From: Closterium sp. NIES-65
Taxonomy: Eukaryota > Streptophyta > Zygnematophyceae > Desmidiales > Closteriaceae
Direction: 5' to 3'
Assembly: GCA_948144175.1 (NCBI GenBank)
Contig: CANXME010000791.1
Span: 1-64,000, forward strand
Length of the DNA: 64,000 bases
The translations under genes and the position numbers were made by a program. The notes beneath the pieces are model-generated. The model had not been told where the DNA came from. It made no database searches and was given only the letters and a program-made list of their open reading frames with translations. Of this stretch, positions 1-8,660 are shown one piece after another. Within the stretch, counting starts at the first letter, position 1; the number at the start of each line of letters is the position of its first letter.

Positions 1-285
1 GATTGAGGCGCTGTAACATTGCCTCAATGTCCACCATGTTCTGCCGATTGGCGTCCGACTGAAGTTCTGAAGCAGCGTTTTGATACGAATCACCAAGATT
101 GGTGATCGCGCCAAGGTATGGCTGGTGGAGTACGGCAGCATAAGCACTCAATGCATGATACTGCTGATAGAGGGATGCGATCTGTTCTGCAGAGTAACCC
201 TGGAAGGACTGCATGAATGATAGCGAGTTTTGATCAGATAAGGCCGACGGGTCGACGACCCACACAGTATGAGTGGCTGTACATC
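1..285 (-). CDS. Possible partial exon, open to left edge, unrecognised
   Basis: On the minus strand one frame is open from about position 285 to base 1. It reads as a polar, Gln/Ser/Tyr/Ala-rich segment (for example SFMQSFQGYSAEQ, then SLYQQYHALSAYAAVLHQ) with ordinary codon use. It has no obvious start, so it would be an internal exon or the start of a gene that continues beyond the left edge. I do not recognise a family; the composition suggests a helical or low-complexity protein. An overlapping 119-codon frame at 148-507 looks less protein-like and is probably a shadow. Confidence 0.3.
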
Positions 286-1405
286 ATCTGAGAAACATTC
301 AATCTGCTGCTGAACCAGAATCACGTCGCTCCCAGAATCAGTGTCACTGAGAGTGGCACTTTTCGTCACTGCAGACACTTGAAGCCTGATCATGAACTCT
401 TGGGCCGTCTCTACCTCAGCCATTGTCATCACAAGGTCAGCGGTGAGGAGAGTACTGCTTTGTCCGTGAGAAGGTACTCGCACAAAAACACAATCTACAA
501 TCACCAAGTGATACTTGAAGGTGCCGTAGCTGGTCTGGCCAGTTATGAATTTCTATTAGTGCTGCTGTTTGAGGAGTACCGCTGAATGCCATTTAGCGTC
601 GTTTCCCAGCAGTCATCAACTCGCTGTGTGGTGGAGGCAGAAGCCAAAAGACGCGCGAAGCGAATTACAGCCGACAGATGCTGTCAGTGCGTCTCCGTCT
701 AGTGCCTTGAAATCCGTCGGCCCGTCGGAATTTCTGTATCTGCAAATGCTCGATCCGCTATGCTTGATGAAAAGAGCAGTTTTCCCGTGACTTTTTGACG
801 GAGACGCTTCGGGGATTGCATAGCCTGTTCAATGGTTCCGTCTATTGACGGAATGATCAGCTCAGGTGATTCCGTCTGGCGGGCAATTGGCGGCCAGAGG
901 TTCAAGGCAGGCAATTGACAAAATGCCCCACAGACACAAGACAGGGTAGGAAGGTAGCTGATTGCCACTCCATGTTGTCATCGTCTCCCCAGTCAGGGTC
1001 AGACCAAACTTCCCTCCATCTCCCTTCCCCTGTCGTTGATCATCTGGCTGAAAACATCCCTCCCCTCCACCGACCCCTGTTACCACGAAGGGCAACGTAC
1101 GTACGTCAGGTAAGGTGTGGCCCGTACCAGACGTGTCGTTGGCCCGTACCAGAAGAGTCGTTCGGTTCGCTAGCGGGAGGCAAACCGCCTTAGTCTTTTT
1201 GCTGCAGCAGTTTGTAGTTGGGTGTGGCGAAATGTACAGTTCGAGGTTTCGCCCCATCGGGAATGCCGAGGGGGTTGTGCGAAAAGCGAAACCGCAAGAA
1301 TGGAGCGCCACGGCGCAGTCACATGCCATGGTTGAAACGAAACCAACCGACAGCGCCGTCTGCTGGTGCTTGTTTGTCGGTCCAAATTCTGGTGGTTTTA
1401 TGGAA
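286..1405. other. Intergenic, no supported gene
   Basis: Only short overlapping frames on both strands, none with a recognisable domain. There is a small direct duplication at about 1119-1165, where a CCCGTACCAGA block followed by GTCGTT occurs twice. The stretch ends at the chromovirus target site. Confidence 0.5.
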
Positions 1406-1410
1406 GTATG

Positions 1411-1738
1411 TGTTACGGGTGCAATGAATCGAGGTAGCGAGAATTGCACTAAGGTGTCAAACGAGTACAAAATGTGAGCGAAGGCATGAGCGAGCATTTA
1501 TACGCGAAACATGCAAAACGGTAACGCGGTGCGTGCGAACTTGCTAGTGCTACGCTGGAGCGAGGCTCGGGCTAGTCCCGAAGCGTAGGCCGATACGGCC
1601 ATGCCAGCAGTGCGAGGTTTGGCAAAACAGTGCGCGCGAAGTCGGCGAAGTTCCGTTAGCAGTAACGGGCGAACAGTCGGCTGTTGCTGTACGCGATGTA
1701 GTCGGCTCCGTAAGGAATGCCTGAGAAAATTCCTTACA
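1411..1738 (-). repeat. 3' LTR of chromovirus
   Basis: 328 bp, identical as read to 6607-6934, with target duplication GTATG at 1406-1410. The polypurine tract lies directly inside it (1739-1755). Confidence 0.96.
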
Positions 1739-1770
1739 CTACCCCCCCCCCCCTTAAGAAGCCCCCTCCG

Positions 1771-2205
1771 CTACGCGAGTGCGTGTATATCGCGGAATCC
1801 CCGGCTTCTCAAGTACACTTGCAGGGCAGGGTGATTTTCGATGTTGCTCAGGGGCACCCAGCTATCTTCAGTTGGCGTGCGGTCTTTCCAGCGAACGAGG
1901 AATTCAATCCTCCTGATTCCCGTGGGGTGGCGGATCCGATGGCTCAAAAATTTTTCGGGCTCGATGATCGGCTCTGATGCAGGGCGAGTCATTGATTGTG
2001 GCCGGTGACGCGGCAGTTGACTCGTGGTCGGGATGTATGGGCGAAGTAGGCTGACGTGGAACGAAGGGCTGATGTACCAGTCAATTGGCAACAGTAGGTG
2101 CGCGGTGACGGGTGTGATCATGTGACTGATTTGGAATGGTCCACAGTAGCGCGGTCGTAATTTTGGTACGTCGGGCAGTCGCAGATTTTGCGTGTCGAGT
2201 AGCAC
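1771..2205 (-). CDS. Chromovirus integrase C-terminus with chromodomain
   Basis: Ends the pol region. It begins with the usual gypsy integrase tail (LRPRYCGPFQI) and finishes with a chromodomain-like fold (FLVRWKDRTPTEDSWVP) about 60 residues long. Chromodomains in this family bind modified histones and steer insertion; here the assignment of the element to chromoviruses rests mainly on it. Confidence 0.88.
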   Translation of the reverse strand: MLLDTQNLRLPDVPKLRPRYCGPFQISHMITPVTAHLLLPIDWYISPSFHVSLLRPYIPTTSQLPRHRPQSMTRPASEPIIEPEKFLSHRIRHPTGIRRIEFLVRWKDRTPTEDSWVPLSNIENHPALQVYLRSRGFRDIHALA

Positions 2206-2258
2206 GTAATCGCCAGATTGATACGTGACGGGGGCGGCGGTGGCGATCAGCGTTGCGC

Positions 2259-4616
2259 TTAGCGATGACGTTGGCCTTTTTTATTGCTTCGGCGGGCTCT
2301 GGCGCGGGCAGCTTGCAGGATTTCGGCGAATTGTTGTGCGCGTGGCGTTGGGTTGTCCGGACTCGGCGTCATGGGCACTGTGGGGTTCTGCCCATAGTTC
2401 AGGTAGAACGGGGACTGCTGCGTCGTGGCTGATGTGGCGTTGTTGTACGCGAACTCGATCAGCGGCAGCTGCTGCTCCCAGGTCGTGGGGTCGTCGCACG
2501 TGGCACGAATCAACTGCTCCATCGTCTGATTCGTCCGCTCCGTTTGGCCGTCGGTCTCGGGGTGGTACGACGAACTGAACTGTAGCCTGGTCCCGAACTG
2601 CTCCCAGAGGTTCTTCCAGAAGTTGCTGGTAAACTTCGTGTCCCTGTCGCTGATAATTGCTGCTGGTATCCCGTGCAGGCGAACAACGGCTGCGATGAAC
2701 AGGCGAGCGGTCTCTTCGGCTGAGATCGACTTTTTGCACGCAGCGAAGTGTGCCATCTTCGTCAACCTATCCACGACGACCATCACCGCGTCGTTACCCC
2801 CAGGGTTCGAAGGTAACCCTGTGACGAAGTCCATGGTTACTTGCTGCCAGGCGCGTTCGGGCGGTGGGATCGGCTGCAATTGACCCGCCTTCCGCTTCCT
2901 TGAACTCTTCATCACCTGACACGTCGGGCACGAGCCCACGTGCTGCTGTACGTCGGTCAACAGCTCCGGCCAGTAATAGTACCGCTGCAGTTGCTGTCGT
3001 GTTTTTTCTACCCCGAAATGTCCCGAGGTAATCCCGTCGTGTGCCTCCTGCAGTAGCAGCTCCCTCAGTAGTGAGTACGCGGGTACCCAAATGCGGTTGG
3101 TGCCTGTTTTTACGTAATAAACTCCTTTTGCTTCTGCCAGTTGCTGTGAATTTCCGGTCGTGAAAAATGGGTCGGTGCGGTATCCGTGGGTGAATAGGCC
3201 AGTTAAAAGCGGGTTGGTCTGGGCGAGTAGGATGGCGTGGAGTTGGGCGGTGGGGCGGGTGAGAGCGTCGGCGATGTTGGATGCTCCTTTTTTGTACGTG
3301 ACGGTGTAGTGAAAATTGGACTCGAGATAGTCCAACCAGCGAATCTGTCGTGGGTTGAGATTCGGTTGGGCGCGAAGGTACTGTAGCGAGCGGTGGTCTG
3401 TCCGTACTGTCACGTCGGCACCAGTCAGGTAACATCGCCAAACTTTGAACGCGTGCACGATCGCTAGCATCTCGCGGTCGTGTATCGGGTAGTTACGTTC
3501 GGGCGGGTGTAACTTGCGGGACTCGTACGCGATTGGCTGGAGGCCATTCCCGAAATCCTGCAACAGTACTGCTCCCACAGCGATGTCACTTGCGTCGGTG
3601 ACGAGCTCGAACGGACGGTGGGGATCTGCAATGTGAAGGACGGGCGGGGAGCACAAAATATTTTTGAGGGCCGAGAAGGCAGCTTGCTCTTTCTCCCCCC
3701 ACGTGTACTCAACCCCCTTCCTCAGCAGGTCAGTCAACGGGGCAGTCAGTTTCGCCATGTCGGGGACGAACCGGCGCACGTAGTTGACGAACCCCAGGAA
3801 ACTCTGCAACTCGGTCAAGTTGGTCGGCGCGTGCCAAGCCTGAATCGTCGCAATTTTCTTCGGGTCGATTTCCACTCCTGCAGCTGAAATAACATGTCCC
3901 AAAAACTCCAGGCGGTCCTGTAAAAACTCACACTTAGATGCTTTGGTCAGTAGGCGGTTCTCACTCAGGATTTTAAAAACTGCTTCGATGTCTTGTAAGT
4001 GCTGTGCTCTGTCAGGGCTGTAAATCAGTATGTCGTCCAGATAAACGATGACGCACTTATCTAAAAGCGGGCGGAATGCTTCGTTCATGGTCATTTGGAA
4101 AGTGGCGGGGGCGTTGGTCAGTCCGAATGGCATGACGGTGTATTCGAAGGATCCGTAGCGTGTTCGGAATGCGGTTTTAGGGCAGTCGGGTGGGTTGACG
4201 CGGATTTGGTGGTAGCCTCCTCGGAGGTCGATTTTCGAGAAAACCCGGGCTGTGCGCAGTTGGTCGATCAGTTCGTCGGCTCGTGGGATGGGGTAACGGG
4301 ATTTGATGGTAACCCTGTTCAGTGCCCTGTAGTCGATGCACATGCGAAAACCCCCGTCCTTTTTCGGTGTGAACAGTATTGGTGCGGCGAAAGGCGACGA
4401 ACTAGGGCGAATGAATTCCTTTTCTAGCAGGTAATCGAGCTGCTTCCTTAGTTCGTCTAGTTCGGGTTGGGTCAGTCGGAACTGTCGCTGTACTGTTGGC
4501 TGTGCCCCCGGTTCCAGTTCTATCCTGTGATCGTGCGGTCGCTGAGGTGGCAGTCCCGTCGGCAGGTCATCCGGGGAAAATGTCACTGTACTGTTGTAAC
4601 AGTGCCGCCAGGTCAC
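2259..4616 (-). CDS. Chromovirus reverse transcriptase, RNase H, integrase
   Basis: Pol block of about 785 codons. The reverse transcriptase has the YLDDILIYS catalytic box and the conserved RMCIDYRALN and MPFGLTNAPATFQ stretches. RNase H follows (ELVTDASDIAVGAVL). The integrase has an HHCC zinc finger (H-x-H ... CPTC) and a DDE core (MDFVTGLP ... ISDRDTKF ... HPETDGQTER). The order RT-RH-IN is diagnostic of Ty3/Gypsy. Confidence 0.95.
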   Translation of the reverse strand: MTWRHCYNSTVTFSPDDLPTGLPPQRPHDHRIELEPGAQPTVQRQFRLTQPELDELRKQLDYLLEKEFIRPSSSPFAAPILFTPKKDGGFRMCIDYRALNRVTIKSRYPIPRADELIDQLRTARVFSKIDLRGGYHQIRVNPPDCPKTAFRTRYGSFEYTVMPFGLTNAPATFQMTMNEAFRPLLDKCVIVYLDDILIYSPDRAQHLQDIEAVFKILSENRLLTKASKCEFLQDRLEFLGHVISAAGVEIDPKKIATIQAWHAPTNLTELQSFLGFVNYVRRFVPDMAKLTAPLTDLLRKGVEYTWGEKEQAAFSALKNILCSPPVLHIADPHRPFELVTDASDIAVGAVLLQDFGNGLQPIAYESRKLHPPERNYPIHDREMLAIVHAFKVWRCYLTGADVTVRTDHRSLQYLRAQPNLNPRQIRWLDYLESNFHYTVTYKKGASNIADALTRPTAQLHAILLAQTNPLLTGLFTHGYRTDPFFTTGNSQQLAEAKGVYYVKTGTNRIWVPAYSLLRELLLQEAHDGITSGHFGVEKTRQQLQRYYYWPELLTDVQQHVGSCPTCQVMKSSRKRKAGQLQPIPPPERAWQQVTMDFVTGLPSNPGGNDAVMVVVDRLTKMAHFAACKKSISAEETARLFIAAVVRLHGIPAAIISDRDTKFTSNFWKNLWEQFGTRLQFSSSYHPETDGQTERTNQTMEQLIRATCDDPTTWEQQLPLIEFAYNNATSATTQQSPFYLNYGQNPTVPMTPSPDNPTPRAQQFAEILQAARARARRSNKKGQRHR

Positions 4617-5202
4617 TCGGTACGTCGGTCAGCAGTTTCTGTAAATCGCCTCCCTTGTCTGCTGCCTCGGCTTCCCGAATGTCAACCGCGTACACGTCGG
4701 CTCCGGCCGCAACAGCGCGTTTCATCGTGATCGCGTTGACACGCACCGACGAAGACTCAGGCGAGCCCCAGCGAGGTAAGGCGATGCTGTTACCGTTCAC
4801 TCGCACGGTGCAGTCTCCCGTCGTCCAGTCGATTCGCGGGTTGTGTCGTCGCAGCCAATCACGCCCGAGTAAAATGTCGGTTCCGTCGAGGGTCGTTGCG
4901 AGCATTTCCTGACTAAACGTGAAGTTACCCCCGCATCGAATCCGAACTCGGTCTACGCGTTCCCGTATTGCCAGCGGCGTGCCGTCTACCAGTCGTGCGT
5001 CGATCTCAGGTAAGCATCGGTCCAGTGGCAGTCGCAGTTTTCGTGCTGTAGCAGTGTTAATGAGGCTGTGGCTGGCTCCCCCATCTACGAAGATTTTAAC
5101 TAAGTCCGTCCCAATTTTCCCACTGAGCAGTATAGGGCTATCTACCGTGGTACCCTCCTTATTCGGCCGGGTGTGGTCGATTGCGTGAACCGGCACAATC
5201 AC
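4567..5202 (-). CDS. Chromovirus aspartic protease region
   Basis: Retropepsin-like block between gag and reverse transcriptase. It contains the catalytic-type motif FVDGGASHSLIN and, further on, ILLGRDWLRRHNP, both typical of the Ty3/Gypsy protease. It would cut the element's polyprotein. The motif has DGG where many members have DSG or DTG; this variant occurs in gypsy elements. Confidence 0.9.
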   Translation of the reverse strand: MIVPVHAIDHTRPNKEGTTVDSPILLSGKIGTDLVKIFVDGGASHSLINTATARKLRLPLDRCLPEIDARLVDGTPLAIRERVDRVRIRCGGNFTFSQEMLATTLDGTDILLGRDWLRRHNPRIDWTTGDCTVRVNGNSIALPRWGSPESSSVRVNAITMKRAVAAGADVYAVDIREAEAADKGGDLQKLLTDVPSDLAALLQQYSDIFPG

Positions 5203-5262
5203 TCGGTGAGGGTCGGTTGGGTCGGGGCGAGCGGCGTGACCTGTCAGTAGAGGGCCCGTCTG

Positions 5263-6423
5263 CTACTGACTTCCAGCGTTTCCCTGCTGCTTGGTCTGTG
5301 TCTGCTGCTCAGCTTCCCCCTTTCCCTTAGCGTTTTCCGGGCATTCGCTCTTGCGATGTCCCGGCCGATTGCACGCAAAGCAGCGCCCTTTGAACGGTGC
5401 GGCAGCGGCATTTGCGGCGACGGCGCGTATCGTGGCGCTCTCGTTCGTCCCACGAGGCCGATGTCCCCAGGTGTTGTTTCCGTAGGACCCCGGTCTCGGT
5501 CGGCGAAAGAAGTCGAGCTTCTCCGCCATAGCGAGAATTTCCTGAAACTCAGTGACGCCGCGAAGCTGGATTTCCTGAGCGATGTCCTGCTTCAGGCCGC
5601 CGATGTAGCGGTCGATGCGTTCGCTCTCATGCATGTAGCCCACCTGCTCGCATAGCGCCAGAAATCCGCTCGTGTAATCCTGGACGGAACCGAGTTGGCG
5701 CCAAGTGCGGAGCTTCTGTCGCGCCGAGATCGAGGCCGCGATTGGCTCAAATCGAGCGCGCAGACCTGCGCACCACGCGTCCCACGTGCGATACTGGGGC
5801 ACCTCCACGAAATACGACGGCGCCCAGGGTCCGGTTTGTCCTTCCCGTGTCGGTAGTGTCGCGTAGTCGGTCGGCTTCGTGACGATGACGCGCCACCAGT
5901 CCATGGCGGGTCCTCGCAGCAACGACACGGCGTATCGAATCTTCGCCGAGTCCTCCGAGACGTAGTTGGCGTCGAAGAAAACATTCATTGTGAATAACCA
6001 CGCCTGAACGGTAGGACCACCCCGTTGACTCGGGTCAAAGCATGGCGGGCGCTGCGGTTTCAGCGGCATCGGTGACGGCAGTCCCGAATCGTGGGTTGGT
6101 GCCGAAATCGTGACGCGAGGCTGACTTGGGGCCGCAGGCGTCGCTCTGGGGTGTGTCGTGCCGTGGTCGTCGTCTCCGTCGGGGCGGACGACGCCATCAC
6201 TGGCCGCGCTCGCGGGTTGCCCCACACTCCCGTGTTGTGATGTTGAGGGTGCAGGTTGAATCGGAGTGCCAGGTGCTTGGGATTGTGCTCTCATGAGGTC
6301 ATTTTGCAGTGATGAGCGTTCTGCCGTCAATGCCGCGATTTCCTCGGAGCTTTCGTGCAGTTGTCGCAGCAGATCGTTCAAACGCTCCTGCGTGAGAGTG
6401 GTGACGTCGATGTTTTCGGCCAT
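5263..6423 (-). CDS. Chromovirus gag (capsid and nucleocapsid)
   Basis: Gag block of the element, about 386 codons. It has a helical N-terminus with a leucine-rich coiled stretch, a Pro/Ser-rich linker, then a retrotransposon gag domain carrying the familiar tryptophan motifs (MDWWRV, FEPI). A single CCHC zinc knuckle (CFACNRPGHRKSEC) lies near the C-terminus. It would form the particle that packages element RNA. Confidence 0.93.
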   Translation of the reverse strand: MAENIDVTTLTQERLNDLLRQLHESSEEIAALTAERSSLQNDLMRAQSQAPGTPIQPAPSTSQHGSVGQPASAASDGVVRPDGDDDHGTTHPRATPAAPSQPRVTISAPTHDSGLPSPMPLKPQRPPCFDPSQRGGPTVQAWLFTMNVFFDANYVSEDSAKIRYAVSLLRGPAMDWWRVIVTKPTDYATLPTREGQTGPWAPSYFVEVPQYRTWDAWCAGLRARFEPIAASISARQKLRTWRQLGSVQDYTSGFLALCEQVGYMHESERIDRYIGGLKQDIAQEIQLRGVTEFQEILAMAEKLDFFRRPRPGSYGNNTWGHRPRGTNESATIRAVAANAAAAPFKGRCFACNRPGHRKSECPENAKGKGEAEQQTQTKQQGNAGSQ

Positions 6424-6606
6424 GACGAAGGGCGTCGGCTCGTCTTAGTCTAGGCGCAGTCGTGGCTGCACGCGTTTACGAGAGAACGCGAGGACAGCGG
6501 CTCCTAGGGGCTAAGGTGCGTGAGTCCCTTCGAGTGAAAAATCAAAAGTTGATTTCCTGGTGTGCGGAGATGCGCGGTCCGAAAGAAAGGGGCTCTGATA
6601 ACCAAG

Positions 6607-6934
6607 TGTTACGGGTGCAATGAATCGAGGTAGCGAGAATTGCACTAAGGTGTCAAACGAGTACAAAATGTGAGCGAAGGCATGAGCGAGCATTTATACG
6701 CGAAACATGCAAAACGGTAACGCGGTGCGTGCGAACTTGCTAGTGCTACGCTGGAGCGAGGCTCGGGCTAGTCCCGAAGCGTAGGCCGATACGGCCATGC
6801 CAGCAGTGCGAGGTTTGGCAAAACAGTGCGCGCGAAGTCGGCGAAGTTCCGTTAGCAGTAACGGGCGAACAGTCGGCTGTTGCTGTACGCGATGTAGTCG
6901 GCTCCGTAAGGAATGCCTGAGAAAATTCCTTACA
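6607..6934 (-). repeat. 5' LTR of chromovirus
   Basis: 328 bp, TG...CA ends, identical as read to the copy at 1411-1738. It is the 5' LTR because the coding blocks run on the minus strand. The primer-binding-like sequence begins immediately inside it at 6606 and reads downwards. Confidence 0.96.
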
Positions 6935-6939
6935 GTATG

Positions 6940-7346
6940 ATACCACCTCTTTCTGACGGTCCGCGCACTGTAACGAGACACCACCTCATGAGAGAAGTCA
7001 AATGTTACAGAATTCATAATGCATATGGTTATGAGTTTGTAATGGAGAGTTAGCAGGATGAATGAAAAGGCAGGCATGACTGCATAATTCATCATACAGC
7101 AAAAATGTTGGGTTGTATGCGATGCAGTACAGCCCTATTAAGGGTTTGAGATTTGTGGAACTAATAACCAACAAAAACGAGTAATGTTCCTCGTTGTAAA
7201 CAGCAAGAGATTCTACACAGTATTTAGTTCAACTCATACCATACAATTTGTACAACCAATGAAGTGAATAATCAATCCTATGTCACTTGTGAAGAAAATG
7301 GGACCTTCCAATGAAAGTGTGGTACTCTTCCACGAGTTGTTTTCCT
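6940..7346. other. AT-rich spacer, no gene seen
   Basis: About 400 bp between the chromovirus and the first ARGOS-like gene, noticeably AT-richer than the surroundings. It probably contains the 3' untranslated region of the minus-strand gene at 7347-8660. Confidence 0.5.
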
Positions 7347-8660
7347 TCAAGAAGGGTGGCTTTTAGCAGGGTGCGAGGAGATAGTGGGCGTAAGGACAAG
7401 CGTGAGCAGCAGGAGCATCACAACCACAGGAACCAGCATAAGCTCCGCAGGCGGCGGGTCCACGTCGGACAAGCAAGAAGGAAGCAGCACCAATACCACA
7501 GTCACCACAGCCATAATCGCCATTACGGACTTGGCTGATGCCATATGGGACGTTTTAGCCAGCCCTGTGCCTGCTGACCCACTGTTATCGCCTCCCGTGT
7601 GTCCTACATGATCCTCGTCATCCTCTGTCGCAGCATTGAACAAAACCATATCCCTAGCAGCCTGTCTACTGCTTTCCGGTCTCTGTGCAATAAGATATCG
7701 TCCTCCCTGTCCCATGTCGACCTCCCTCCCCGCAGCGGCGCAGGCTGCTTCACTTCCGAACCTGTCCCCGTACCTCCACCAAGCTTCCGTGTCGTTCGTC
7801 ACTTGGCCCCGCTCAGCCGTCGGATACTCGTCCCGGATGCCGTTGAATTCCGTTCCGCGCGTCCCCGCGCCTTGCATTCCCCCTCGCGCGGCTCCAAAAC
7901 GAATGTCGGAACGCGACCCCGTCTCTGCGGCACCGGGTTTTCTGTACCGCGTGCGGCTTCCGGCGGCGGCGGCGGCGGCTCTGTACCCGCTTCCGGCGGC
8001 GTATTCCGAAGCGCGAAACGCGGCGGGGTTATCGCGGCTCCAGTCCTGCCTACCCAACGTGCTCGCGCGTGCGCTGCCGCCGCGCGGATCGACCTGGCTG
8101 TAAGTTCCGCCTCCGGCGGCAATAGCGCCGCTCTTGGCGCCGGGATGGCTGTAACGCTCGTAGCCGTACTCAATCTCGGCTGCGTATACAGCTCCGTCAC
8201 CGGTGCCAGCGCGGTTCGACCGCGGATCACGCCGTTCCGCCGCAAGAGACGGAGGAAAACCCTCCTGCTGTTGACGATGCAAATCACGGTGCTGCTGAGT
8301 CAAGAAAATGCTACTGCGTGGGCTTCCGTGGCCACTTCCGCTTCCACGATGACTTCCCCCGTCGCCACTTCCGATGCTACTACTTGATCGTTCCGGGTAG
8401 CATTGCGAGCTGAAAGCGAGGCGGTCAGCGAAATCTTCCGCATGAACGCTTCCGTCGGCGCTATTGCGGTCGAGAGTCGCGGCAGAAACGCTGTCCGGGG
8501 AGCGGCTGGTAAATTCTTCGGCTCGATCGCGAGGAGTAAATGGCGACATTGTTTGTGGTGCAAGGCAGACGTCGTCTTGAACTCGATGTCGATACATTGT
8601 GCTGGAATCTGAGATAAAGTATGAAAAGCTCGATTTTTTTGTTGCGGATAAATCAATCAA
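7347..8660 (-). CDS. ARGOS/OSR-like two-pass membrane protein 1
   Basis: Single-exon frame of 437 codons. The first 370 residues are low-complexity, rich in Ser, Gly, Ala and Arg, and probably disordered. The C-terminus (about residues 379-425) has two hydrophobic helices separated by a proline hinge: VVLVLLPS, then DPPPAELMLVP, then VVVMLLLLTLVLTP. This helix-PPP-helix layout matches the OSR domain of plant ARGOS/ARL/OSR proteins, small ER proteins that promote organ growth and dampen ethylene signalling in land plants. The same domain ends the protein at 11448-12296, so the two are paralogues. Plant members are about 100 residues, so this N-terminal extension is unusual. An internal Met (MYRHRV, about residue 22) is an alternative start. 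The function in this organism is inferred from the domain only. Confidence 0.72.
   Translation of the reverse strand: MIDLSATKKSSFSYFISDSSTMYRHRVQDDVCLAPQTMSPFTPRDRAEEFTSRSPDSVSAATLDRNSADGSVHAEDFADRLAFSSQCYPERSSSSIGSGDGGSHRGSGSGHGSPRSSIFLTQQHRDLHRQQQEGFPPSLAAERRDPRSNRAGTGDGAVYAAEIEYGYERYSHPGAKSGAIAAGGGTYSQVDPRGGSARASTLGRQDWSRDNPAAFRASEYAAGSGYRAAAAAAGSRTRYRKPGAAETGSRSDIRFGAARGGMQGAGTRGTEFNGIRDEYPTAERGQVTNDTEAWWRYGDRFGSEAACAAAGREVDMGQGGRYLIAQRPESSRQAARDMVLFNAATEDDEDHVGHTGGDNSGSAGTGLAKTSHMASAKSVMAIMAVVTVVLVLLPSCLSDVDPPPAELMLVPVVVMLLLLTLVLTPTISSHPAKSHPS

Larger units (their letters stand above)
1411..6934 (-). mobile_element. Ty3/Gypsy chromovirus LTR retrotransposon, young
   Basis: Complete LTR element in minus orientation. 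Both ends carry a 328-bp LTR beginning TG and ending CA, identical as read, and a 5-bp target duplication GTATG lies outside both ends (1406-1410 and 6935-6939). Next to the 5' LTR (6607) is a near-match to the initiator-Met tRNA primer site; a C-run on the plus strand at 1741-1753 is the polypurine tract next to the 3' LTR. Order along the element is gag with CCHC knuckle, protease, reverse transcriptase, RNase H, integrase and a C-terminal chromodomain, which is the chromovirus order. Identical LTRs imply a recent insertion. The coding part looks largely whole, with perhaps two or three breaks, some of which may be read-through known for the family. Confidence 0.96.

Noticed and set aside
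862-1497. 211-codon minus-strand frame upstream of the chromovirus
   Set aside because: It crosses the LTR boundary and target duplication, so it is a chance frame partly inside the element.
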